Source of the DNA: Brachionus koreanus
Taxonomy: Eukaryota > Rotifera > Eurotatoria > Ploima > Brachionidae
Direction: 5' to 3'
Assembly: GCA_016987375.1 (NCBI GenBank)
Contig: PJRA01000263.1
Location: forward strand, 547,265-567,990
DNA length: 20,726 bases
Notes under the pieces: generated by a model
The model's input: the letters and a program-made list of their open reading frames with translations, nothing else
Databases searched by the model: none
What the model was told of the DNA's origin: nothing
Made by a program: the position numbers and the translations under genes
In this document: piece after piece, positions 1 to 8,415 of the stretch
Numbering within the stretch: position 1 is the stretch's first letter
Layout of the letters: every line of letters begins with the position of its first letter

Positions 1-287
1 TCAAAAATAAAGCTTTGAAATGTTACAAATATTCAAAAATGTGCAATGAGATTTAATTGCGCATTTAAAATATTTTGAGCAATTTAGAAAAATGAAATTT
101 GATCAAAAATTTTACTTTGCCTAAATTATTAAAAGTTTTTTTAAAGTCTAAAAATTTAATTATTTTCAAAGGGTTAATCAACAAGCAAATAGTGTCTATG
201 TCTAAAGAGGACGATTAAATACTAAATTTAGAATTTAAAATAAAAAAAACTAGCAAATGTGATCAAAACAAATTTTTTTTGTAAATA
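1..287. other. AT-rich spacer, no gene seen
   Basis: Very AT-rich sequence with short A and T runs. I see no open reading frame of useful length on either strand and no recognisable RNA gene. Its last 8 bases (280-287) are the left target-site duplication of the MITE that follows. Confidence 0.6.
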
Positions 288-388
288 GGCAATGTGAAAT
301 CTTAATACATAAATTACAGTACAAAAAGGAAAAACTACATAATTTTTGTTTTAGTGTACAAAAATGGTTCTGTAGATTATACATTGCC
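288..388. mobile_element. 101-bp hAT-like MITE with perfect 8-bp target duplication
   Basis: The element begins GGCAATGT and ends ACATTGCC, a perfect 8-bp terminal inverted repeat that extends to about 15 bp with two mismatches. It is flanked on both sides by the same 8 bases, TGTAAATA (280-287 and 389-396), the duplication length produced by hAT-superfamily transposases. It has no coding capacity, so it must have been moved in trans. Its first 65 or so bases align with the left arm of the larger foldback element at 4431-4810, with shared blocks such as TGTGAAAT and AGTACAAAAAG versus AATACAAAAAG. This suggests an internally deleted member of the same family. Assignment to hAT rests on duplication length only; the family is unnamed here. 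Confidence 0.8.
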
Positions 389-2525
389 TGTAAATACACA
401 ATTATTTGAAGAAATTTAAAAGCAAATTTCTAAATGACAATTTTCTATAATATTTTTTCTACCAAAAAGGATGGAGCATTGATCATAAAAAATTTAAATT
501 TTCGATGAAAGTAGGGTGTGCCATTTTTTTAAGTATCTAATTTTTTTTTTTTATCAAAGTATCTAAATGTTTTAATTGTTTATCAATTCTATTTAAAAAA
601 AACACAAGAAAATTTTTTTTGATATTTTATTTAGTAAAATTAAAAAAAATTAATCTTTTTTTGTTCTATGGTTTTGAAGTTGATCTTGAATTGATTTCGG
701 CTTGTTTTTCGATCCAGTGAAATTGCTTATATTTTTAAAGCTATCCAATTTTCATATTTTTTGTTAAAAGCTTTTCTAAAATCAAATTTGTCAATTATTT
801 TTTTGTTTTCATAAATACGAATAATCTAGATTTTAACTTTTTGGCTTAATCTACCACTTTCGCAATCGAATTCCAGTGTATCCTTGTGGTTGTGTTTGTC
901 GGTTGGAATCGTAATGCATGTTTAGATACATTCGGACAGGACATTTCTGTTTTTTCCAAGTGTGTGACAGTCATAGAACCGTTTATTTTGCTTTAGATCA
1001 CCTTTTCTCCATTTTTGATTATCATAAATTGATAATTAAGCACGATCCTAAAAATTAAGAAAAAGCAAAATTTCTCATAAATCCTATTTTTCCCCTCTTT
1101 TTATTCTCCAATTGTTCGATACCTTCGGAATCCAATAATTCATCATTATTATCATTAGGTTGAACGAATTAAATGCTGTCATGATTTTTTTTGTTTAGTT
1201 TAATTTAGTGAAGTTTTTTTGTTAATTAATATATTTATTTATTTATTATTATTAATTCAAGCCTCATAGGCAAAATAGTAAAATTTAGAGAAAATAAAAA
1301 AAGTTTTCACAAAATAGAGTAAAAAATACGATTTAAATACAAATCAAAATAGGAATTTAAAAATACTCAATTATCTCAACAACAAAAAAAACCCCTATAA
1401 TCAGGTATAAAAGTCCACTTTCAATAAATCGTTTAAAATTTTAAATAATAAGTGCTTATTTGACTTGTGCAATATTTCAAACTTGATTTGTGATAACACA
1501 TATTTTACTGAGTCTTTTAATAAAGTTATTTTTATTAAAAAAAAAGGTTATTTGTATCAATTTAAAGATTCATTAAAGCTATTTAGAAAAATGTTGAAAT
1601 TAGAATATTAGATAAAATTCTCAAAAAATGTATTCTGAAGTACGTTTGATTTTCATCATCAGTGATGAGCTAATTAAAGATTTTTAAATTTGTCAATTAG
1701 AAAATTAATTAAATTTATTAATTTTTTTTAAATCAGAATAATACTTTAATAGTTTAAAAAAAATAGAAAGTTCCATGATGAATTTTAAACCTCAAAAATC
1801 CGAGACTTGTTGAAAAAAAAATTTACTTTTTATTCATTAAAAAGTTAAATTTTTTAATCGAAAAAAAACATAATTAATTCAAATTTAATATTTTTTTGAG
1901 CTAAATTATAATCTAATAATAAGAATCTATTAATAATATAATATAATTTTTTACCATAGAACATATTTAGCTAGATTTGCTCTAACTGAAAAAAAAATTA
2001 AATTTGAATTAATTTTTTTTTCTCTAGAGCAAAAAAAATTTTCTAATTTCTCTCTAATTCAAAATCATACCAAGAAATTGAATAAAATATTCGTTGACAG
2101 TCTCGTACAGTAGGTTTCTAGTAGACAGTTTGCTTAAGCGCATGATCTAGAGCTTAAGAAGTTCTCAAATACTTAGCGCTTGCTTTTAGAATTATTTTGT
2201 CATTAAATCAAAAAATTTTTATTAAAAATTAACATTAAATGAATTTATAAAAAAAGGAAAAAAAAATTTAATTTCCAACAATTTTCCGTTTTAATAATTA
2301 CTACTACTAATAATTATTAAAATTTAAAATTCTTTTTATTTTATTTTAATTTTATTATGTACATAAGCTAAAAATTAAATAATCCAAGCAATCGATTTTT
2401 ATAGCTGTGTGAAAATCCTTAATGCTAAATTTTTTTAAAAATAAAATTTGAAAATTATTCTAAGCAACACATTTTTTTTCTGAAAAAAAGCTTAACAACA
2501 TATTTAACTCACGTTTCGATTCAAA
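389..2525. other. Long AT-rich spacer upstream of the Hsp70-like gene
   Basis: About 2.1 kb without a convincing gene. The stretch 840-1060 is somewhat less AT-rich but is broken by stops in all frames, and I recognise nothing in it. Inverted repeats lie at 1874-1901 with 1979-2012, 1979-2001 with 2009-2030, and 2289-2300 with 2311-2322. The promoter of the Hsp70-like gene should lie in the last few hundred bases, but I find no perfect tandem heat-shock element (alternating GAA/TTC) close to the start and no distinctive TATA box against this background. Confidence 0.5.
2289..2322. repeat. Perfect 12-bp inverted repeat (hairpin)
   Basis: TTTTAATAATTA at 2289-2300 is exactly inverted as TAATTATTAAAA at 2311-2322, with a 10-base spacer. 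It lies about 200 bp upstream of the Hsp70-like start codon. It consists only of A and T, so it may be a chance product of composition. Confidence 0.5.
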
Positions 2526-4378
2526 ATGCTTCCAAAAAGCAATTATATCATAGGTTTGGATTTAGGAAATTTAAACTCAAGAATAGCAGTGTATCGCAAT
2601 GAAAATGTTGAAATTATTCCCAATCGACAAGGCAATCTATCAACACCTTCAGTTGTATCATTTACTAATGAGACATGCCTAATAGGAGATCAAGCTCTAA
2701 ATAAACTAAATTCCAATCCACAAAATACCATCTATTCACTAAAACAGTTGATTAGTTGTGACTTTAATGAAGCCAAAGTAAAAAATGAAATGAGATATAG
2801 ACATTTTAAACTTGTGAATAAAACAAAAAAGCCCATGGTACAAATAGATCTTGAAAATGAGACAAGAATTTTTGATTTAGAAGAGATTTTAGCCTTTATT
2901 ATACTAAATTTAATCGAATCGGCTGAGAATTATTTGAATGAAAAAGTTGATCAGGCTGTAATTACGGTTCCTGATTTTTTCAATTTATTTCAAATACAAT
3001 CGATTCAAAATGCTGCTAAAATTGCTGGTTTAGATGTTGTGCGTTTTATTTGCGATACTGCTGCCACATCTGTTATATATTCATTTAGAAATAATTTTTT
3101 AGGGGAAAAAATGTGTTTTTCTTTGATTTAGGTTCTGGAAGCTTAAAATTGTCTTTGATTACAATTGAAGAAGGAATATTGGATGTAAATTCAATAATGG
3201 GTGAAAAAAATTTAGGTGGTGACGACTTTGATATTCGTCTTCTTAACCATTGTATTGATCATTTTAATCAAAAATACAATTTAGACATTACAAAAAGTTC
3301 AAAATCAGTAGCTAGGCTTAAAAATGAATGTGAAAAAGCCAAGCGAGTTTTGTCCACTAATTTAGAGACAAACATAGAAATTGATAGTTTATATCAAGAC
3401 AAAGATTTTGTCATCGTCATTAAAAGAAAGCTGTTTGAAGAGCTTTGTGAAGATTTGTTCCAAAAAATTGGAGAAAAATTAATTGAACTTTTTGAAAATA
3501 GTTATATAAACAAAGAAAGTATAGATGATATTGTAGTTGTTGGGGGATCATCTCGCATACCAAAAATAGAAAGTCTAATAAAAAATTTTTTTAAAAAAAG
3601 TGAAATAGACAAGAGATTAAATAAAGAAGAGTCTGTTGTTTGTGGATGCGCACTTTATGCAGCAGTATTGTCAGGTAAAAGTTCAAAGATTGTTGATAAG
3701 TTTTTGATCCTTGATGCAACTCCTTTAGCAATTGGTATTCAAACAGCTCCAAATAGTTTTATGAAATTAATTGAAAAAAACACAACTTTTCCGCACAAAA
3801 ATTCCTTAAGGTTTAGATTATCAGAAAATTGCTATGACATAATTGAAGTTGATAAAGATGGTAATGAAAAATTATCACACTTAAAAATTGATAACGAAAA
3901 AAGGAAAATAATTAAAATTTTTGAGGGGGAAGAGCCTCCTATTGATGAAAATAAATTTTTGGGTGAATTCGAACTATCCGAAGATAAAGAAATATCTGAA
4001 AAGAATTTGATCTATACTATTCAAATCGATTTAAATGTATTAGCTAAAATTAATATTTTTCTAGAAGATGAGCAAAAAAAAAATTCAAAAAAAATCAAGA
4101 TGAACACTGAAAAATTTAGCTTTGCCGACTTAAATTCAATGAGAAGAAATGTTCTAGAATACAAACGAGAATACGATTTGTATGAACAAAAGCTAAATTT
4201 GAAAAATCAACTTGAAGCTTTATGTTTAGAGGCAAAAAAAATGATGCATAGTGATAACTTAAATATTTGTGATAAAACTCTTAGATGGTTAGATGAATGT
4301 TCATCGGCTGAAATAAGCGAATACGAAAAAAAGATTCAATTAATTAAAAATGGTTGTTTAAAATTCAAAAAAATGTAA
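2526..4378 (+). CDS. Divergent Hsp70-family protein, split by a one-base frameshift
   Basis: A member of the Hsp70 ATPase/chaperone family, intronless, about 617 residues if read across one frameshift. The first part (2526-3131, 201 codons) carries the phosphate-1 region (LDLGNLNSRIAV, residues 11-22), the IIPNRQGNLSTPS and NPQNT motifs, the conserved Lys (SLKQLI, K73) and VITVPDFFN. The second frame starts exactly where homology breaks, with FFDLGSGSLKLS (phosphate-2), LGGDDFD, CEKAKRVLS, IEIDSLY, VVVGGSSRIPKI (adenosine motif) and DATPLAIGI opening the substrate-binding domain, then a helical C-terminus. The run GGGGAAAAAATGTG (3102-3115) has six A; one more would keep a single frame, so this is either a sequencing error in a homopolymer or a real lesion. 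ATP-site residues are altered: GTT became GNL, the Glu of NEPTAA became Asp (CDTAAT), and the Asp after GGGTF became Lys. The protein ends KFKKM without GGMP repeats or EEVD. It may be a degenerate or specialised cytosolic-type paralogue. Confidence 0.88.
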
Positions 4379-4430
4379 TGCATACCACACTTATAAATAC
4401 AATAAGTAAAAGCTGATTTTTTCAACAAAG

Positions 4431-4810
4431 GGGCATTGTGAAATTTAATACAAAACTTCCAATACAAAAAGTAAAAAATCTTAAAACTTTTGTTCTAATA
4501 GTCATAATAATAAATATAATAAATTAACATATATAAACATATATAATAAATTTTTTCTGCAGATGAAACAAAGTGAAACAACTTTTGCTTCACTTATTGC
4601 TCAAGTCTGCAAAATCTGTGCAAATTAATTGCGATTTATTTTCAATATTATAATATTGAGTAGAATTTAGCTGATTTGCGCAATAGGTGAAACAACAATT
4701 ATTTCATTTTGTTTCATTTGCAAAACAAATTTATTATGACTATTAGAACAAAAGTTATAAGATTTTTTACTTTTTGTATTGAAAGTTTTGTATGAATTTT
4801 CACAATGTCC
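4431..4810. mobile_element. 380-bp foldback MITE, same family as the element at 288
   Basis: Nearly the whole element is one imperfect palindrome. The left arm starts GGGCATTGTGAAATTTAATA (4431) and the right arm ends with its inverse, TTTTCACAATGTCC (to 4810). The arms pair over about 85 bp at high identity and continue inward through AGATGAAACAAAGTGAAAC and its inverse near 4710-4730. The fold centres on the perfect 16-bp palindrome CAATATTATAATATTG (4643-4658). The left arm has an extra AT-rich block at about 4505-4555. The flanks CAACAAAG (4423-4430) and AAAAAAAG (4811-4818) agree at 6 of 8 bases, a possible aged 8-bp target duplication. It has no coding capacity. It sits 52 bp after the Hsp70-like stop codon and so may be transcribed in that gene's 3' region, where it would form a long hairpin. 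Confidence 0.8.
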
Positions 4811-4894
4811 AAAAAAAGACTGTTTCTTATCTAAAGTAAAAAAAATTGTTCGTATAGTTTTTCAAGTAGAAAAAAGTTATTAAAATTAATTTAG

Positions 4895-4958
4895 TCAATT
4901 ATTTTTTTTAATCTTTTTTTAGTTATATTAAATAAACTAGAATAATAAATTAAACATA
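4895..4958 (+). repeat. 64-bp direct repeat, copy 1
   Basis: The block containing AGTTATATTAAATAAACTAG (4921-4940) and AATAATAAATTAAACATA recurs at 5570-5633 with about 90% identity by eye, in the same orientation. The copies are about 675 bp apart start to start. They could be the ends of an inserted element or an old local duplication; neither end shows a clear target duplication. Confidence 0.6.
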
Positions 4959-5507
4959 CCGTATTTTCTCGCGTAATATCCCAATGGGAACTTAAATGAG
5001 ACATGATCTAATGTCTCTAGGAAATTATATAAAACTAAGCAATTTTTGCAATAATAATAACCCCTGTACATTATATGAAACATTAAGTGATATTAAGTGA
5101 AACAAGGTAATTTTACTCTGAAATTTTGAATAACATTAAACTTTATTTCCGGCGTGGTTGAAGCTTAGTCATTTTGATTCAGTTAATCTTACTAAATTAA
5201 TCTCTTTTAAAAGAATTTTATTTCTTTAGTCCCATTTAAAAAGCTATATTTTTTAAGCGTCATTGAACTTTAAAAGCATTAGTATATATAATGATAAATG
5301 AATGTGTCAAATTTTAAAATTTAATCTGTTAAAATGAGGAGACTCGTTATGTACGATATAGCTTAGCTTTTAAGCTAAAAGTTATTTAATTTTATTGAAT
5401 CCAATAAACTAAGCTAGCAAAAATTTCAGAGTAAGCCCCAAGCAAATTAGAAAATGGATATAAAATAAGCAAAAAATTATTGATTCAGCCTGTCGTGTAA
5501 CTAGAGC

Positions 5508-5540
5508 GAGTATACAGCGTGATGGGACCGCTGTGTATTC
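5508..5540. repeat. GC-richer hairpin, 12-bp stem
   Basis: GAGTATACAGCG (5508-5519) pairs with CGCTGTGTATTC (5529-5540) at 10 of 12 positions, one mismatch being a possible G-U pair, around the 9-base loop TGATGGGAC. It stands out because the surrounding sequence is almost entirely A and T. It could be an element terminus or a structured RNA segment; I cannot tell which. Confidence 0.45.
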
Positions 5541-5569
5541 GGATCAGTTATTATCAAAATCAGTTATAA

Positions 5570-5633
5570 TCAGTTATTTTTTTAATTTTTTTTTTAGTTA
5601 TATTAATTAAACTAGAATAATAAATCAAACATA
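5570..5633 (+). repeat. 64-bp direct repeat, copy 2
   Basis: Second copy of the block at 4895-4958. Differences are mainly in T-run length and a few substitutions (AATTAAACTAG for AAATAAACTAG; AAATCAAACATA for AAATTAAACATA). Just before it, ATCAGTTAT is repeated irregularly three times (about 5544-5577). Confidence 0.6.
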
Positions 5634-5970
5634 TTTTATTTTTGTCAAAAATAGTTTGTTTTTTTTTAATTTTTTTTTAAATTAATTAATCTTATATTAT
5701 TAGTCAATCTTATTTCAGAAAATGCAATTTTTAAAAACAATTTCAGAAAAAAAATTTTTTTTTTATATAATGGCATTTTGATGACTGATAGGGGATTTAA
5801 AGATTATTTAAGCGCCTTGTAATTTTTTAATTTTATCATTTATTTGCTGTAGACTGATATGTCAATAGTTCTTTTACTATTATAAAAATTGAAATAAATT
5901 TTTTTTTAATAAAATAATTAACTTTTTTCTTTTATTTTTATTAGAATTTTTCAAATTTTTTAATCTAAAC

Positions 5971-7182
5971 TTAATTGAATTCTATCTTGATTTTAGTTTG
6001 GTTCTGAATTATCTCTAATGCTTCAGATTTTGATGGCAAATTATTTAATATGTTAGCAGCATGTTCAGCTACATCTTCAATTGAATTTCTAGCCATGTAA
6101 TTTAATTTTCCTAGCGAAAGCCATTTCAAACCAGACGAGTTCAATTCATCTATTAGATGATCTTTCATATCGGCAAATTGTTTCATTGTGTCAATATCTG
6201 ATAAATCATCACAGTGTTTTTTTACTCTATTCCAAAATTGTTTTGTCAACTCGAATGTTGTTTTTATTTGTCCCAAAGATTGCACGGCTAATTGGAGAGA
6301 TTTTATAGACCCTTCCAAATATTTATTATCTTCAATTAAGTTTTTTAAACTTGTACAAGTTTTAGCTATTTCTTAGCTAGTTTTAGCCTTAGAATTTCTT
6401 TCTAATTTCATCAGATTTTCATGTAAATTTTTTAAATTTTTTTCCTGTCGAAGAATGTTTTCCTCAATGTTGCTTGTACTTGGTCCGAAAATCATTGAAA
6501 AAAAACTTTTTTTAATTTGATTAAATAATGAATTTTCTACCATCAATTTCTTTTCGACCTTTTTTTTTTCTTCTTCTAACATATTAATTTGTTCGAAAAT
6601 AGATTTTGATTCAGCCTCAGTTTTGTCTTGTTCTGCCCTTAAGTTCATTTGGAGCTTAGAATTTTCATTTTGTTCTTGAATACAAATAGTCTGATCATTA
6701 TTAGCTTCTGATAATGCTTCAAACGCAATTTTAACCAACTCATCTGCCTTTTTAGCAAGCTCTTCTGATTCATTCGCCATTTTTTTCGCTAGTACCGAAC
6801 ATTTTGACATAATGTCCAAAGCTTTATCTAATTTATCGCTTTCGGCAAGAATTATGGCGCATTTGTGGTACTTCAAAGACCCTAAGCATGCATCAACAAA
6901 CGTTGCGCATGCAAGATAAGAGTCGTGTATCATCGACTGATATTTACATAAGATATTGATGACTGAAGTTGAACATTTAAATCCTTTGCTTCCTGCATAA
7001 GCTATTTTCAAAATTTCTCCAACTTCAGCTAAATTTTTCATTGTTTTGTTAATATCGATAGATTGATGACTTTTAATAATTGATTGAATCTCTGATTTTA
7101 AGTGTTCGTTTGATTCCATTGCTTGTTCAAATGAATTTAGACTTACAAGCGACAAGTTTTTACATTGGTTAAAAATTTTCAA
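5971..7182 (-). CDS. Helix-rich coiled-coil protein, interrupted by an in-frame TAA
   Basis: I do not recognise this gene by name. Minus-strand reading from 7182 gives 269 codons to a TAA at 6373-6375. The same frame then stays open for another 134 codons to 5971, so it is one gene of about 403 codons with a single internal stop. The N-terminal 130 residues are mixed helical with several Cys. Residues 130-215 form a charged coiled coil (for example NESEELAKKADELVK and MLEEEKKKVEKKL). A short hydrophobic patch follows (KKSFFSMIFG, about 225-233), then more coil, then, past the stop, a helical tail with SLQLAVQSLGQIK and TKQFWNRVKKHCDDL. The codon at 7182 is TTG, not ATG. The first ATG is at 7119 (residue 22), so translation either starts there or an upstream exon is missing. 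The stop lies between two 9-bp direct repeats (6358-6366 and 6379-6387) spaced 21 bp apart. Function is unknown; coil-hydrophobic-coil layouts occur in several unrelated families, including membrane-active helical proteins. Confidence 0.72.
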
Positions 7183-7543
7183 AATTGGTATGTTTTAGTA
7201 TTTCTTAAAAAAAAATTTAATTTTCAAAAATTTTAATTCTAATTCTTTAAATTAAAAAAGTAAATTTCAAAGTTTTATATTTTGCTTAGATTTATTTATA
7301 TTAACTTTTATCTGTTGCAAAAATTATAAAAACTTTAAGCTTAAAATAGCTTGGGAATTGTTCCCCAATTTTTATCTAAACTTTTAGTCTAAATAAAATT
7401 TTTTTTTAATGCATTTCTTTCATTCGCAGTTTCATATTTTTAGGCTCATCTTTCACTAATCTTATTTTGATTTAAAAAATAAAACAAATTAATTAAAAGC
7501 CCAATTTCTGAAAGGAATTTTAAAATTTTCCGCAGCATCAGAT
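7183..7543. promoter_or_regulatory. Shared intergenic region between two divergent coiled-coil genes
   Basis: The 361 bp between the two divergent reading frames must hold the 5' ends of both genes unless upstream exons lie elsewhere. It is AT-rich, with no element I can name. Just before the plus-strand gene, TTTTCCGCAG (7527-7536) looks like a 3' splice acceptor, and the downstream frame is open through it. This allows an unseen 5' exon for that gene. Confidence 0.35.
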
Positions 7544-8242
7544 ATGTTTTTTAATCAAAATATCCAAGCATCTGAAGATAAATTGAAGGAATCAATTTTG
7601 AAATTTGAAAAAAAAATTAAGAATTTGGAGAGAAAATTACTAGATTTGCACGAAGAAGAAGCAAAATGCGAAACAGCAGTAATTGAGTACAATAAAGAGA
7701 AATCTGTATTGATTAAGAAAAAGGCAGAACTCGTCGCAAGAGAAAGTGAGTTGGCACGATTTAAAAAAGATCTGTTAAATGAAATCAGCGATTTGGAAAT
7801 AAAAAAGGAACAAAATAGAACACTTATGAGAGAATTGTCTTTAGACACTGTGCCATTGTTCGGCTTTTTTACACGTATTGCCGGAGCTTTTTCTGGTCAA
7901 CCTGAAAGATTAGTACCATTTTATAGTGAATTTAAATTAATCGAATATTTAAATAAGGAAAAAAAAAACCAATTATGTTTACAGTTAAAACAGTCAGAGA
8001 AAGAAAACGTGATTAAAGAATTGGAGATTTTGAGTGAACAAATTGACAACATTGAAGCAAATGTAGCTATTTGTGCAAGCAAATTAAAATCACTAAATAA
8101 CATGAGTACAAAGTTAAGTTTGGAAATAAAAAATGAAGCTGTTCAAATGACCAAGTTAAAAAATTTATTAATCAAGTCACAAGATAAAAAAAAAAAAGTA
8201 AATCAGTCAAATTTAGATTTTAGTTTAAAATTGATTTTGTGA
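7544..8242 (+). CDS. Coiled-coil protein with central hydrophobic segment
   Basis: An unnamed 232-residue protein. Residues 10-95 are a long highly charged coiled coil (for example KFEKKIKNLERKLLDLHEEE). Residues 102-117 are a hydrophobic, glycine-containing segment (TVPLFGFFTRIAGAFSG) that could be a short membrane hairpin. Residues 125-222 are a second coiled coil with a Lys-rich end. The ATG at 7544 is the first in its frame; the frame is open back to 7493 without another ATG. A splice-acceptor-like TTTTCCGCAG ends 7 bases before it, so an upstream exon is possible. It ends with TGA. The layout mirrors the central part of the divergently transcribed neighbour (coil, then an F/G-rich hydrophobic patch, then coil), which suggests that the two are related or act together. 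That is inference from architecture; sequence identity is low. Confidence 0.7.
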   Translation: MFFNQNIQASEDKLKESILKFEKKIKNLERKLLDLHEEEAKCETAVIEYNKEKSVLIKKKAELVARESELARFKKDLLNEISDLEIKKEQNRTLMRELSLDTVPLFGFFTRIAGAFSGQPERLVPFYSEFKLIEYLNKEKKNQLCLQLKQSEKENVIKELEILSEQIDNIEANVAICASKLKSLNNMSTKLSLEIKNEAVQMTKLKNLLIKSQDKKKKVNQSNLDFSLKLIL

Positions 8243-8415
8243 AGCGAAAAAATTATTCAAATATTTTTGGAATATTTTTGAAAACTGTTCATAAATCAAA
8301 TTAACCTTAGATTTAAATTTTAGCATTTTTTGTTTAATCAAAATAATAAAATAAATATAAAAAGAACTTTTTTTAGACTTTTTTGAGTGAAAAATTATCA
8401 TTATTATTTTTATTA

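Larger units (their letters stand above)
4811..5970. other. Spacer with direct repeat, hairpins and possible short-TIR element
   Basis: No gene is visible. A 64-bp direct repeat lies at 4895-4958 and 5570-5633. A 16-bp inverted pair, TTACTCTGAAATTTTG at 5113-5128 and its inverse at 5418-5434, could mark a small element with TA ends. A GC-richer hairpin lies at 5508-5540. The sequence ATTAAGTGA is repeated twice at about 5083-5100. The last 150 bases, next to the end of the minus-strand coiled-coil gene, are plain AT-rich sequence. Confidence 0.5.

Noticed and set aside
2420..2525. Heat-shock element upstream of the Hsp70-like gene (TTCTGAAA-like)
   Set aside because: It does not match alternating nGAAn units without mismatches and is not repeated; likely chance in this composition.
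5971..6318. A separate 115-codon gene on the minus strand
   Set aside because: Its apparent start is a TTG, and the frame is open upstream to the TAA at 6373 in phase with the larger reading frame. It is the tail of the same interrupted gene.
6188..6376. Plus-strand 62-codon frame
   Set aside because: Antisense shadow of the coiled-coil gene, with no recognisable content.
7555..8103. Minus-strand frames of 97 and 60 codons within the plus-strand coiled-coil gene
   Set aside because: Ser/Phe/Leu-rich antisense of Lys/Glu-rich coiled coil; the composition is what antisense translation of such a gene gives.
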